This document shows positions 33,560-42,952 of a stretch of DNA of 64,000 nt, in pieces. This DNA comes from Qipengyuania sp. ABI-127-1 (lineage in GTDB: Bacteria > Pseudomonadota > Alphaproteobacteria > Sphingomonadales > Sphingomonadaceae), in NCBI GenBank assembly GCA_022953095.1, contig JALJCR010000001.1, positions 1,398,501-1,462,500 of the forward strand. Reading direction: 5' to 3'. A model generated the notes under the pieces. The model did no database searches and was not told where the DNA came from. It saw only the letters and a list, made by a program, of their open reading frames with translations. The position numbers were made by a program, and so were the translations under genes. Each line of letters starts with the position of its first letter. The stretch's first letter is position 1.

Positions 33560-35851
33560 ATGCGCCTTCTGCTTGCCGCCGCTCTTCTGCCTCTCTCCGC
33601 GCCCGCCCTTGCTGGCGACGATACGATGAGCGAAGGGCCGGATCTCAGCTTCGAGCGCGTCTTCGCCTCGCCCGGTCTCGACGGGCCGAGCCCGCGCAAG
33701 CCCAAGCTTTCTCCCGATGGCCGCTATCTCACCGTGCTGCGCAATCGCGAGGACGACCGCGAGCGTTACGATCTATGGGCCTATGATCGCAGCGGCGGCA
33801 CATGGGCGATGCTGGTCGATAGCGAGAAGATCGGTTCGGGCCGGGAACTGTCCGAAGACGAAAAGATGCAGCGCGAACGCGCGCGCGTCGGCAATTTGCG
33901 CGGGATCATCGATTACGAATGGACGAGCAACGGCGAGGCACTGCTCGTGCCGCTGGATGGCGACCTCTATCTTGCCGCGCTGACGGGCGAGGTGGTGCGC
34001 GTCACCGATACCGAGGAAAGCGAACTCAACCCCGCGCTCAGCCCGCATGGAAACTACATCTCCTTCGTGCGCGACCGTCAGTTGTGGGTCGGCCCGGTGA
34101 CCGGCGAACATGCCCCGATCACCGCGAGGGAAGGCGAGACGATCCGCTGGGGCGAAGCCGAGTTTGTCGCGCAGGAGGAGATGAGCCGACACGAGGGATA
34201 CTGGTGGAGCCCGGATGAAAGCCGCATCGTCGTCCAGCGGACCGATGAAAGCATGGTGGGCGTGGTCACGCGCGCGGCCATCGGCGCGACCGGCACGAAG
34301 GTCTTCGACCAGCGATACCCGGTGGCCGGCAGCGCGAATGCCAAGGTCCAGCTCTATGTGATGGACCCCGACGGCAAGAACCGCGTCGAGGTCGATCTGC
34401 GTAGCAACCAGTCTGCGACCTATTACGACCCGCAAAACCCTGACGATTTCTATCTCGCCCGCGTCGATTGGGCGCCCGATGGCAGCGCGTTCTATGTCCA
34501 GCGGCAGAATCGCGAACAGACATGGATGGACCTGCTCAAGGTCGATCCGACCACCGGCGCGAGCGAGATCGTGGTTCAGGAAGAGGCGTCGCAGCAGCAT
34601 GGCGGCGATGGCTACTGGATCAACCTGTCGGACAATTACCGCTTTCTGGACGATGGCGACCTGATCTGGTGGTCGGAGCGTGACGGCTTTGCCCATCTCT
34701 ACCGGTATATGGGTGAAGAGGATTGGCGCGCGTACAAGCAGCTTACCAAGGGCCAGTATGTCGTCACCAAGCTCGTCGGGGTGGACCAGCAGGCCAGCCG
34801 CCTGTTCTTCCTCGCCACCAGCGAGCAGGACCCGCTCGAACAGCATGTCTATGCCTATGATTTCGCGGCGCAGACTCCAACCATGCCGCACCGCCTGACG
34901 GAGCCGGGCTTTACCCATTCGGCGACAATGGACAAGAAGGGCCAGACGCTGCTCGTCACCCGCTCGAACGATGATACGCCGCCGCAAATGTATCTCGCGG
35001 ATCAGGAGGGCAAGCGGCTCGCCTGGGTGGAGGAGAACGCGCTCGACGCCGATCATCCTTATGCGCCCTATCTGGCCAGCCATCGGCCCACGCAATACGG
35101 CACGATCCCGGCAGAGGACGGCACGCCGCTTCATTGGGAAATGGTCACGCCGGAGATGGAGCCGGGCAAGCGGTATCCGGTCTATTTCTACCATTATGGC
35201 GGGCCGGGGCCGCAAATCGTCAATCGCGGCTGGAATGGCGCGCTGCGCCAGGCGATCGTCGACAAAGGCTATATCTGGTTCGCGCTCGACAATCGCGGCA
35301 GCGCCAATCGCGGCGTTGCCTTCGAACAGCCGATCTTCCGCGCCATGGGCGGTGTCGAGGTGCGCGACCAGAAAGCGGGGGCAGAATATCTGAAGACGCT
35401 GCCCTTCGTCGATCCGGACAAGATCGCGATCGATGGCTGGTCCTATGGCGGGTACATGACGCTGAAGCAGCTCCAGGCCGATCCGGGGCTGTATGCCGCA
35501 GGTATTTCGGGTGCGCCGGTAACGAAGTGGGAACTTTACGACACGCATTATACCGAGCGCTATATGGGCACACCGCAGGCCGATGGCGCAGCATACGAAG
35601 CCGCCAGCGCGATCCCGGATGCGGCCAGGATCACCGATCCGCTGCTGATCATCCACGGCATGGCCGACGACAATGTGGTGTTCGAGAACGCGACCGAGGT
35701 CATTTCTGCGATGCAGGAAGCCAACGTGCCGTTCGAAATGATGCTCTATCCCGGCTACACGCACCGCGTTTCGGGCGAGCGGATTTCGCCGCATCGCTAC
35801 AACACGGTCTTTCGTTTTCTGGAGGCATACGGGGTCACGCCGCCGGATTGA
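33560..35851 (+). CDS. S9 family prolyl peptidase, dipeptidyl-peptidase IV type, exported
   Basis: A 763-residue serine peptidase that removes dipeptides ending in proline or alanine. It has a signal peptide (residues 1-18, ending PALA), a beta-propeller N-terminal domain with the Glu-Glu motif in EFVAQEEMSRHEGYWW, and an alpha/beta hydrolase C-terminal domain. Catalytic residues by position are Ser628 (GWSYGGYMT), Asp703 or 704 (GMADDNVV) and His735 (GYTHRVSG). ATG 33560 is chosen because it opens the signal peptide. It probably works in the periplasm on peptides; a paired palindrome follows. Confidence 0.94.
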   Translation: MRLLLAAALLPLSAPALAGDDTMSEGPDLSFERVFASPGLDGPSPRKPKLSPDGRYLTVLRNREDDRERYDLWAYDRSGGTWAMLVDSEKIGSGRELSEDEKMQRERARVGNLRGIIDYEWTSNGEALLVPLDGDLYLAALTGEVVRVTDTEESELNPALSPHGNYISFVRDRQLWVGPVTGEHAPITAREGETIRWGEAEFVAQEEMSRHEGYWWSPDESRIVVQRTDESMVGVVTRAAIGATGTKVFDQRYPVAGSANAKVQLYVMDPDGKNRVEVDLRSNQSATYYDPQNPDDFYLARVDWAPDGSAFYVQRQNREQTWMDLLKVDPTTGASEIVVQEEASQQHGGDGYWINLSDNYRFLDDGDLIWWSERDGFAHLYRYMGEEDWRAYKQLTKGQYVVTKLVGVDQQASRLFFLATSEQDPLEQHVYAYDFAAQTPTMPHRLTEPGFTHSATMDKKGQTLLVTRSNDDTPPQMYLADQEGKRLAWVEENALDADHPYAPYLASHRPTQYGTIPAEDGTPLHWEMVTPEMEPGKRYPVYFYHYGGPGPQIVNRGWNGALRQAIVDKGYIWFALDNRGSANRGVAFEQPIFRAMGGVEVRDQKAGAEYLKTLPFVDPDKIAIDGWSYGGYMTLKQLQADPGLYAAGISGAPVTKWELYDTHYTERYMGTPQADGAAYEAASAIPDAARITDPLLIIHGMADDNVVFENATEVISAMQEANVPFEMMLYPGYTHRVSGERISPHRYNTVFRFLEAYGVTPPD

Positions 35852-35852
35852 A

Positions 35853-35931
35853 CGTCATCCCAGCGCAAGCTGGGATCGCTGTCGGCCAAGCACTTGTTTT
35901 GCACCCGATCCCAGCTTTCGCTGGGATGACG
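35853..35931. repeat. Paired REP-like palindrome, copy 2
   Basis: Two near-perfect arms in inverted order: CGTCATCCCAGCG-CAAGCTGGGATCG and CGATCCCAGCTTTCG-CTGGGATGACG, about 30 bases apart. Each arm alone forms a hairpin and the two can pair with each other. Sits between the S9 peptidase stop and asd, where it may also act as a terminator-like structure. Confidence 0.92.
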
Positions 35932-35979
35932 GGGCTGGAATGACTATGTGCGCCCTTGAACGCATTTGGAGATGGTAAA

Positions 35980-37005
35980 TTGGGTTATCGTGTTGCCGTG
36001 GTCGGCGCGACGGGGAACGTCGGGCGCGAAATGATGATGGTGCTGGCCGAGCGCGAGTTTCCGATCGACGAGATCGCAGCGGTCGCGTCGAGCCGCTCGC
36101 ACGGATCGGAAGTCGAATTCGGTGACACCGGCAAGATGCTCAAATGCCAGAATATCGAGCATTTCGACTGGTCCGGCTGGGATATCGCATTGTTTGCCGC
36201 TGGCAGCGGACCGGCCAAGGAATATGCCCCCAAGGCGGCCGCCGCCGGCTGCGTGGTGATCGACAACAGCTCGCTCTTCCGCATGGACCCCGACGTGCCG
36301 CTGATCGTACCCGAGGTGAACCCGGATGCGATCCACGGCTATTCCAAGAAGAACATCATCGCCAACCCCAACTGCTCGACCGCGCAGCTGGTGGTGGCGC
36401 TAAAGCCGTTGCACGATGCCGCGACGATCAAGCGCGTCGTCGTGTCGACCTACCAGTCGGTTTCCGGCGCGGGCAAGGCGGGCATGGACGAGTTGTTCGA
36501 GCAGAGCCGCAACATCTTTGTCGGCGATCCGGTCGATCCGGTGAAGTTCACCAAGCAGATCGCCTTCAACGTCATCCCGCATATCGACGTCTTCCTCGAC
36601 GATGGTTCGACCAAGGAAGAATGGAAGATGGTGGTCGAAACCAAGAAGATCGTCGATCCCAAGATCAAGCTCACCGCGACTTGTGTGCGCGTGCCGGTTT
36701 TCGTCGGCCACTCCGAGGCTGTCAGCATCGAGTTCGAGAACGAGATCTCGGCCGAACAGGCGCAGGATATCCTGCGCGAGGCGCCCGGCTGTATGTTGGT
36801 CGATAAGCGTGAGGATGGCGGGTACATCTCGCCCGTCGAAGCGGCAGGCGACAGCGCGACCTATATCAGCCGCGTGCGCGAAGACCCGACGGTCGAGAAC
36901 GGCATCAACCTGTGGTGCGTATCGGACAATCTGCGTAAAGGCGCCGCGCTCAACGCGGTTCAGATCGCGGAACTTCTGGGCCGCGAATGTCTTAAAAAGG
37001 GATGA
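35980..37005 (+). CDS. asd: Aspartate-semialdehyde dehydrogenase
   Basis: Asd reduces aspartyl phosphate to aspartate semialdehyde for lysine/DAP, threonine and methionine. The product has VVGATGNVGREM as NADP motif, the catalytic cysteine in NPNCSTAQLVVAL, the substrate block GAGKAGMDEL and a C-terminal His in VFVGHSEAV. The start is a TTG at 35980 (LGYRVAVVG), with GGAGA seven bases upstream; an upstream TTG at 35956 gives an extension without conservation. DAP supply links it to peptidoglycan. A lipoprotein gene overlaps its end by four bases. Confidence 0.95.
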   Translation: MGYRVAVVGATGNVGREMMMVLAEREFPIDEIAAVASSRSHGSEVEFGDTGKMLKCQNIEHFDWSGWDIALFAAGSGPAKEYAPKAAAAGCVVIDNSSLFRMDPDVPLIVPEVNPDAIHGYSKKNIIANPNCSTAQLVVALKPLHDAATIKRVVVSTYQSVSGAGKAGMDELFEQSRNIFVGDPVDPVKFTKQIAFNVIPHIDVFLDDGSTKEEWKMVVETKKIVDPKIKLTATCVRVPVFVGHSEAVSIEFENEISAEQAQDILREAPGCMLVDKREDGGYISPVEAAGDSATYISRVREDPTVENGINLWCVSDNLRKGAALNAVQIAELLGRECLKKG

Positions 37006-37547
37006 TGCGGAAAAGCCTTCTCCTCGCGCTTCCGTTGGTGCTTGCCGCGTGCGGCGAAGCGCAAACCGAACCCGAGCCGACCGCAGTATCGGCCGAAGCG
37101 GTGGAGGGCGCAAAGGTATTGGTCGATGCCAATGGCCTTGGACCGGCGGGCGCGGTGCCGTTCCGCTTCGGCGCGGCGCGCGCGGATGTCGATGCCGCCA
37201 TCGGTGATGCCCTCGGTATCGCTGTTGCAAAGTCGCGCAACGAGGAATGCGGCGCGGGGCCGATGGATTTCAGCCAGTTCGGCCCGTTGCAGATCGCCTA
37301 TATGGATGGCGAGCTGCGCGGCTGGTTTCTGCGCGAAGGTGAGGACGTCGCGACTTCCGACGGCGTGCAACCCGGTACGACCACGTTCGCAGGGCTCCAG
37401 CTCGAAAAGCAGGTGCGCGAACTCGACACCACGCTGGAGGGCGAATTCGAGTATACGACTGCCGATTACGGGACGATCACCGGGTTTGCGGAAGATGGCG
37501 AGAGAGTAACCGCGCTGCAGGCCGGAATAAGCTGCTTCTTCCGCTGA
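37002..37547 (+). CDS. Putative lipoprotein of unknown function
   Basis: A 181-residue exported lipoprotein with lipobox LAAC at residues 14-17, a Glu/Pro linker (AQTEPEPTAV), then a compact domain with regular beta character, VPFRFGAARADVDAAIGD, and two Cys residues in the mature domain (NEECGAG and the C-terminal ISCFFR), which may form a disulphide. I do not recognise a family. Its ATG overlaps the asd stop (ATGA), suggesting co-translation, though a functional link to asd is not apparent. Confidence 0.82.
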   Translation: MMRKSLLLALPLVLAACGEAQTEPEPTAVSAEAVEGAKVLVDANGLGPAGAVPFRFGAARADVDAAIGDALGIAVAKSRNEECGAGPMDFSQFGPLQIAYMDGELRGWFLREGEDVATSDGVQPGTTTFAGLQLEKQVRELDTTLEGEFEYTTADYGTITGFAEDGERVTALQAGISCFFR

Positions 37548-37626
37548 TCGTCATCCCAGCGCAAGCTGGGATCGTTCCCCGCTTGGCGCAACGCCGATAG
37601 CGGTCCCAGCTTTCGCTGGGACGACG
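37548..37626. repeat. Paired REP-like palindrome, copy 3
   Basis: Arms TCGTCATCCCAGCG-CAAGCTGGGATCG and GGTCCCAGCTTTCG-CTGGGACGACGG in inverted order, about 29 bases apart. The arms carry compensated changes (GGGATG/CATCCC against GGGACG/CGTCCC) that keep the hairpin. Lies between the lipoprotein gene and the DsbA-like isomerase gene. Confidence 0.92.
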
Positions 37627-37645
37627 GAGATGTATAAGTCTCCGC

Positions 37646-38305
37646 ATGACCCTGTCCGCAGACCTCTATTTCAGCTTCCGCTCACCTTACAGCTTCCTTT
37701 CGGTCGGGCGCTACCGCGCGCTGGCCGAAGAGTACGATGTCGATATCGCGCTGAGGCCGGTCTATCCGCTCGCGATCCGCCAGCCCGATTTTTTCGAGCG
37801 CAATCATCCCAATTGGATGGCCTATACGATCCGCGACATGATGCGGGTGGCACAATACCACTCGATCGCCTTCGGCCCGCCGCGCCCCGACCCGATCGTT
37901 CAGGATCCGAACACCCGCGCGATCGCTGCCGAACAGCCCTATATCCGCCGGGTCACTCGGATGGGTCAGGCCGCTGCACGGCGTGGCAAGGCCCTCGTCT
38001 TCGCGCATGAGGCGGGCAAGCTCATCTGGGGCGGTCAGGAGAACTGGCACGAGGCCGACCATCTTGCGGGCGCCCTGACCGCTGCCGGGCTCGATGCTGC
38101 GGAAGTCGTTGCCGAGGTCGAGGCGCAGGGGGAGGAACTCGACGCCGAGATCGCAGCCAACCAGGATGCGCTCGAAGCCGCCGGGCACTGGGGCGTGCCG
38201 ACACTTGTCTTCGACGGCGAGCCCTTCTTCGGCCAGGACCGCATCGAGATGGCGCAATGGCGGATGGAGCAGAAGGGGCTGGCCCCAAGGGATCGTGCCC
38301 GATGA
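37646..38305 (+). CDS. 2-hydroxychromene-2-carboxylate isomerase family (DsbA-like) protein
   Basis: A 219-residue protein of the thioredoxin-fold kappa/HCCA-isomerase family, which uses glutathione. The N-terminal strand ends in YFSFRSPYSFLS with the conserved serine in place of a catalytic cysteine, and the C-terminal part has the characteristic GVPTLVFDGEPFFGQDRIEM block. The naphthalene-pathway reaction is only one of several roles in this family, so the substrate is left open. The next gene (GFA) overlaps its stop by four bases. Confidence 0.9.
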   Translation: MTLSADLYFSFRSPYSFLSVGRYRALAEEYDVDIALRPVYPLAIRQPDFFERNHPNWMAYTIRDMMRVAQYHSIAFGPPRPDPIVQDPNTRAIAAEQPYIRRVTRMGQAAARRGKALVFAHEAGKLIWGGQENWHEADHLAGALTAAGLDAAEVVAEVEAQGEELDAEIAANQDALEAAGHWGVPTLVFDGEPFFGQDRIEMAQWRMEQKGLAPRDRAR

Positions 38306-38751
38306 AAGGCAAGCTGACCGGCGGCTGCCTGTGCGGCGCCGTGCGCTATACATTGCACGAGGGCTTTCGCCTCAACCCCTATGCATGCCATTGCACCGAC
38401 TGCCAGAGCCGCACGGGTTCGGCGTTCAGCGAGCATATGCTCTTTGCGCTCGCCGAGCTCGAAATCTCGGGCGAACTCGACACCGGTGAATACGATCAGC
38501 CCAGCGGAGCCCATTCGCGCATCCTCGGCTGTGCCATCTGCAAGGCGCGGATCTATGCGGTGAACGACGCTCGCGAGGGCTTCGCCAGCCTGCGCTGCGG
38601 CACACTAGACGACAGCGCGTCGCTGGTCCCCGCAGCGCATCTGTGGGTGAAGAGCAAACAGCCGTGGATCGGCCTCCCCGCGGATGCGAAGGCCATGGAC
38701 GGACAGCCGCACACCACCGAGGAGTGGATCGCATTCGTGGGGATGACATGA
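38302..38751 (+). CDS. GFA family zinc protein
   Basis: A 149-residue glutathione-dependent formaldehyde-activating (GFA/Gfa-like) domain protein. Zinc ligands are visible as CLCGAV, CHCTDCQ and GCAICK. ATG 38302 is chosen because it overlaps the previous stop in ATGA form and opens with the family-typical LTGGCLCGAVRY. Despite the name, many family members are simple zinc proteins of unknown activity. It is followed with a four-base overlap by an alpha/beta hydrolase. Confidence 0.9.
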   Translation: MKGKLTGGCLCGAVRYTLHEGFRLNPYACHCTDCQSRTGSAFSEHMLFALAELEISGELDTGEYDQPSGAHSRILGCAICKARIYAVNDAREGFASLRCGTLDDSASLVPAAHLWVKSKQPWIGLPADAKAMDGQPHTTEEWIAFVGMT

Positions 38752-39515
38752 GCGAACCGGTGACCGAGCATTTCGAGAGCTTCGATGGGACGAAACTCGC
38801 CGTCCATCGGCACGGCGAAGGGCGACCGCTCGTTTTGCTCCATGGCCTGTTCTCCAGCGCGGCGATGAACTGGATCAAATGGGGGCACCACGAGGCGATT
38901 GCGGCGCAGGGCTATGAAGTGTTGATGCTCGATTTTCGCGTGCATGGCGAGAGCGAGGCTCCGCACGAGCCTGAGAGATATCCCACCAATGTGCTTGTAC
39001 GCGATGTGGCGGCGCTGATGGATCACTACGGGCTCGACAATTACGATCTCGGCGGGTTCTCGCTCGGCGCCCGCACCTCGCTTCACGCGACGGCCCATGG
39101 CGTGCTCGAACCGAAGCACCTCGTCATCGGCGGTATGGGTGCCGCAGGGCTTGGCGAATGGCATCGCCGTGCGGCCAAGTTCCGGCGCGTGATCGACGAG
39201 TTCGATGCGATCCCGCGCGGCGATCCGGACTTCTTCTCGATGCAGTTCCTCAAGTCGCAGGGCGTCGACCGCGTGGCTGCTCGGCTGCTGCTCGACACCA
39301 TGCCCGATCTCGACCTCGCATTGCTCGATGCGATCACCATGCCCACTCTGGTGGTCTGCGGCGATGAGGACCGCGACAATGGCTCGGCCGAGGAACTGGC
39401 AGGCTTGCTCCCCAACGCCGATTACGTCGAGGTCCCCGGTACGCATATGAGCAGCGTGACCAAGCCCGATCTGGGGCAGGCGATCGCCCGCTGGCTGGGG
39501 GGCGGACATGAGTGA
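38748..39515 (+). CDS. Alpha/beta hydrolase
   Basis: A 255-residue alpha/beta hydrolase. The oxyanion motif is VLLHGLFSSAAMNW, the nucleophile elbow GGFSLGAR holds the catalytic Ser, VVCGDEDRDN gives the Asp, and a His is in PGTHMSSV near the end. ATG 38748 overlaps the GFA stop and opens MSEPVTEHFES, the N-terminus expected for this family. Substrate unknown. The next gene overlaps its end by eight bases. Confidence 0.92.
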   Translation: MSEPVTEHFESFDGTKLAVHRHGEGRPLVLLHGLFSSAAMNWIKWGHHEAIAAQGYEVLMLDFRVHGESEAPHEPERYPTNVLVRDVAALMDHYGLDNYDLGGFSLGARTSLHATAHGVLEPKHLVIGGMGAAGLGEWHRRAAKFRRVIDEFDAIPRGDPDFFSMQFLKSQGVDRVAARLLLDTMPDLDLALLDAITMPTLVVCGDEDRDNGSAEELAGLLPNADYVEVPGTHMSSVTKPDLGQAIARWLGGGHE

Positions 39516-40026
39516 ACCGAAACCGAATTTGCGCTGGTGGCTGTGGGGTCTGGTGGCCTTCGCGATCGTCATCGTGCTGAGCATGGCGGTCATGCATCCG
39601 GAAAGCGTGACGTTGGGTATTGCCGAACACCAGGCGGCGGGCAGCGCGGCGCGGGTGGACGAGATACAGGGACAATGGCGCGAAGGTGGTGTTCGCACTC
39701 TCGCCATTATTGCGATGCTCGGCGACCTCGTTTTCATCGGCATCTATGGCTGGGGAAGCTGGCTGGCCGGGCGCAGCTTCATGGCGATGCGGGGTGCGGC
39801 AAGGATGCTAGGCATGCTGATCGCCATTTCGGCAATCACCTTTCTCGTCACCGACTATACCGAAACCATTCTTCAGGTGGTCCAGCTTCTCAGCGAACAG
39901 GGTTCGGACTGGATGGCTGCGGTCGCGGCCACGGTCCGGCCGGTGAAGATCGTCGCCTGGATCGCGACCTTCGGCGGTGTGCTGATGGCACTCGCCATTC
40001 GTCGATTTGGTGCGCCGCCTGCTTGA
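39508..40026 (+). CDS. Hypothetical inner-membrane protein
   Basis: A 172-residue protein with four predicted membrane segments (about residues 9-28, 65-84, 95-112 and 140-160). I do not recognise a family. It is the last of four overlapping genes that start with the HCCA-isomerase-like gene, so it is probably co-transcribed with them. Ends 71 bases before the M2 peptidase. Confidence 0.75.
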   Translation: MSEPKPNLRWWLWGLVAFAIVIVLSMAVMHPESVTLGIAEHQAAGSAARVDEIQGQWREGGVRTLAIIAMLGDLVFIGIYGWGSWLAGRSFMAMRGAARMLGMLIAISAITFLVTDYTETILQVVQLLSEQGSDWMAAVAATVRPVKIVAWIATFGGVLMALAIRRFGAPPA

Positions 40027-40097
40027 TTAACCGCCCCGGCAGGTGCAATCTGGTAGCAGGTGAAACCACACACTAAAATATCATCGAGAGGTCCTGA

Positions 40098-41942
40098 ATG
40101 AATTTCGCATCCGCCGCCCTGTCCGCGCTCGCCATTTCGCTCGCCAGCCCCGCGCTCGCGAATCAACACGAAGCCCAGTCCGAGATGGCCAGTGCGTATC
40201 CCCTTACTCCGCAGGGCGCGGCCGATTGGGTGGCGATGGTCGAAAAGGACATGTTCGATTTCTCGGTCGAATATGGCCGGGTGTTGTGGATCAATTCGAC
40301 CTATATCATCCACGATAGCGACCAGCTTGCCGCCAAATATGGTGCGCAGGCGACCGAGAAGTCGGTCAAATATGCGAATGAGGCGGCAAAATATGCCCAG
40401 GTTGCGGGCCTGGATCCCGAAGTCGCGCGCAAGCTCGATATCCTGCGCAATGGTATCGTCATGCCCGCACCGGTCCGCGATGGCGCTGCTACCGAGCTCA
40501 ATGAAATCGCCACCAAGCTTGGCTCGGCCTATGGCAAGGGCAAGGGCACGCTCAATGGCGAGGCAATCAACGGCAGCGATATCGAGGCCGAGATGGGCAA
40601 TCTCGACCGCACCCCGGCCGAAAAGGCCGAGATGTGGACTAGCTGGCACGACAATGTCGGCGCGCCGATGCGCGATGACTATCAGCGCATGATCGCCATT
40701 GCCGGTGAAGGTGCGACCGAACTCGGGTATGATGATCTCGGCGCGATGTGGCGCTCGAATTACGATATGTCGCCCGACCAGTTCGCTGCCGAGACCGAGC
40801 GCATGTGGCAGGAAGTAAAGCCGCTTTACATGGCGCTGCACACCTATGTCCGCAGCAAGCTCAACGCCAAATACGGCGACGAGGTGCAACCCGCCACCGG
40901 ACCGATCCGCGCCGACCTGCTCGGCAATATGTGGGCGCAGGAATGGGGCAATATCTATCCGCTCGTCGCTCCGGAGGGCGCAGGCGATATCGGCTACGAC
41001 CTCACCGAACTGATCGAGCAGAAGGATCTCGACGAGGTCGAGATGGTCCGCGTGGGCGAACAGTTCTTCTCCTCGCTGGGCTTCGAGCCGTTGCCCGAGA
41101 CCTTCTGGCAGCGCAGCCAGTTCACCAAGCCGCAGGACCGCGAAGTGGTCTGCCACGCCAGCGCCTGGGACGTCGACAATGTCGACGATCTACGCATCAA
41201 GATGTGCATCAAGCGCAATGCGGACGACTTCAAGGTCATCCACCACGAGCTTGGCCACAACTACTACCAGCGCGCTTACAACCAGCAGGACTATTTGCAT
41301 CTGAACGGCGCGAATGACGGTTTTCACGAGGCCATCGGCGACATGATCGCGCTTTCGATCACGCCCGAATATCTCGTGCAGATCGACATGCTCGACCGCG
41401 CCGACGTGCCGAGCGCCGACAAGGATATCGGCCTGCTGCTGCGCGAGGCGATGGACAAGATCGCCTTCCTGCCCTTCGGACTGCTGGTCGATCGCTATCG
41501 CTGGGAGCTGTTCAACGGTTCGATCCCGGCCAATGAGCTTAACAAGGGCTGGAACGACCTGCGCCTGCAATACCAGGGGATCGTTCCGCCGGTGGAGCGC
41601 GACGAGACCAAGTTCGATGCGGGCGCGAAGTACCACATCCCGGGCAATGTGCCTTACACGCGCTACTTCCTTGCCCGGATCCTGCAGTTCCAGTTCTTCA
41701 AGGCCGCTTGCGACCAGGCTGGCTGGGAAGGCCCGCTGCATCGCTGTTCGTTCTATGGCAATGAAGAAGTCGGCAAGAACCTCAATGCGATGCTCGAAAT
41801 GGGCGCCAGCAAGCCGTGGCCCGATGCGCTCGAAGCCTTCACCGGCGAACGCCAGATGAGCGGCAAGGCGATGGCGGAGTACTTTGCCCCGCTGAAGGCA
41901 TGGCTCGACGAGCAGAACGCCGGTAAAACCGAAGGGTGGTAA
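40098..41942 (+). CDS. M2 family (ACE-like) zinc dicarboxypeptidase, exported
   Basis: A 614-residue peptidyl-dipeptidase related to angiotensin-converting enzyme. A signal peptide ends near ALA at residue 21. The zinc site is HELGH, with His383, Glu384 and His387, and the third ligand Glu411 in FHEAIGDM, as in human ACE. The substrate-contacting ACHASAWD-like and C-terminal motifs PNVPYTRYF match the family pattern (here GNVPYTRYF). Bacterial M2 enzymes are found in many sphingomonads. Its end overlaps the propeller gene by seven bases, so the two are coupled. Confidence 0.95.
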   Translation: MNFASAALSALAISLASPALANQHEAQSEMASAYPLTPQGAADWVAMVEKDMFDFSVEYGRVLWINSTYIIHDSDQLAAKYGAQATEKSVKYANEAAKYAQVAGLDPEVARKLDILRNGIVMPAPVRDGAATELNEIATKLGSAYGKGKGTLNGEAINGSDIEAEMGNLDRTPAEKAEMWTSWHDNVGAPMRDDYQRMIAIAGEGATELGYDDLGAMWRSNYDMSPDQFAAETERMWQEVKPLYMALHTYVRSKLNAKYGDEVQPATGPIRADLLGNMWAQEWGNIYPLVAPEGAGDIGYDLTELIEQKDLDEVEMVRVGEQFFSSLGFEPLPETFWQRSQFTKPQDREVVCHASAWDVDNVDDLRIKMCIKRNADDFKVIHHELGHNYYQRAYNQQDYLHLNGANDGFHEAIGDMIALSITPEYLVQIDMLDRADVPSADKDIGLLLREAMDKIAFLPFGLLVDRYRWELFNGSIPANELNKGWNDLRLQYQGIVPPVERDETKFDAGAKYHIPGNVPYTRYFLARILQFQFFKAACDQAGWEGPLHRCSFYGNEEVGKNLNAMLEMGASKPWPDALEAFTGERQMSGKAMAEYFAPLKAWLDEQNAGKTEGW

Positions 41943-42952
41943 GCCGCTTCACCCTGGCCTTCGCTTTCCCGCTGGCGGTCGCCTGTGCGCCCGTTGGCGG
42001 GGAGGGGGAGTCAGCCGCGCCGCCCGTGGCCAGCGATGTCGAAGGCGCGCTGTTCGTGGCCGGCAAGTTCGGCAATATGCTGTCGAAGGTCGACCTCGCC
42101 TCCGGTGAGCAAGTCGTCAGCGTCGATAGCTGTGCCAATCCGCACGAATTGGCCACTTCACCCGACGATCTGCATATCGCGCTCGCCTGCTATGGCGGGC
42201 AGACGGTGGACATCTTCCGGACAGCAGATCTGACCAAGGTTGCCAGTATCGACCTCGGTGCGAATGCGCGTCCGCACGGGATCGTCTGGCATGCCAATGG
42301 CGATCTCTACGCGACGGCCGAGGGCCGCCAGTCGGTTTTCTGGATCCGCGATCCGCTGGAACAGGCAGAGGTCTTCGAAAGCGGCACGGGCAAGGAAGGC
42401 AGCCATATGCTGGCGGTCGCGCCCAGCGGAAACCACGCTTGGACGACCGATCTCGGCAGCAAGACTGTGACGCGGGTCGATCTCAAGACCCGCCGCGCAC
42501 CGGCATCGGTCGAAGTTGGCGAGGAGCCGGAAGGTATCTGGCTGTCCGATGACGGCAAAACGCTATGGGTTTCGGCGCGCGGATCGAATGCCGCCTTCAA
42601 GCTCGACCCCCAGACGCTGGAGGTGCGGCAGCGGATCGAGACCGGGAATTTCCCGCTACGGATCACGCTGCGCCCGCAGGGTGACTACGCGGTCACCTCG
42701 GATCTTGCCGATGGTGGGCTGACGGTAATCGACACGCAAAGTGGCGATGTGGTGCGCAGCATCGCGGTTTCCTCGCCCGCGCAGGCCGAGGCACGGACGC
42801 AGGTGACGATCCTGTTCTCACCCGATGGCGAGCGTATCTATGTCGCCGAAACCCGCAACAACACGATTGCCGAGGTCGATTTTGCTACAGGAAAGGTGCT
42901 GCGCCGCCTGCCTGGCACGGGTGGCGGCGACGGGATCGCGATCATCGAATGA
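41936..42952 (+). CDS. YncE-like beta-propeller protein, exported
   Basis: A 338-residue protein with an N-terminal signal or lipobox-like stretch (FALAFPLAVACAP, with Cys18 in AVAC) and then repeated WD/NHL-type units of about 40 residues, each with a pattern like LSPDGERIYVAETRNNTI. The family (YncE, cytochrome cd1-like propellers) lacks a clear enzymatic role. A lipoprotein is likely. It overlaps the M2 peptidase upstream and the rimB-like gene downstream. Confidence 0.86.
   Translation: MVSRFTLAFAFPLAVACAPVGGEGESAAPPVASDVEGALFVAGKFGNMLSKVDLASGEQVVSVDSCANPHELATSPDDLHIALACYGGQTVDIFRTADLTKVASIDLGANARPHGIVWHANGDLYATAEGRQSVFWIRDPLEQAEVFESGTGKEGSHMLAVAPSGNHAWTTDLGSKTVTRVDLKTRRAPASVEVGEEPEGIWLSDDGKTLWVSARGSNAAFKLDPQTLEVRQRIETGNFPLRITLRPQGDYAVTSDLADGGLTVIDTQSGDVVRSIAVSSPAQAEARTQVTILFSPDGERIYVAETRNNTIAEVDFATGKVLRRLPGTGGGDGIAIIE

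Noticed and set aside
33773-35794. Minus-strand frame of 673 codons opposite the S9 peptidase
   Set aside because: Codon composition is that of an antisense shadow, and the peptidase on the plus strand has all catalytic residues.
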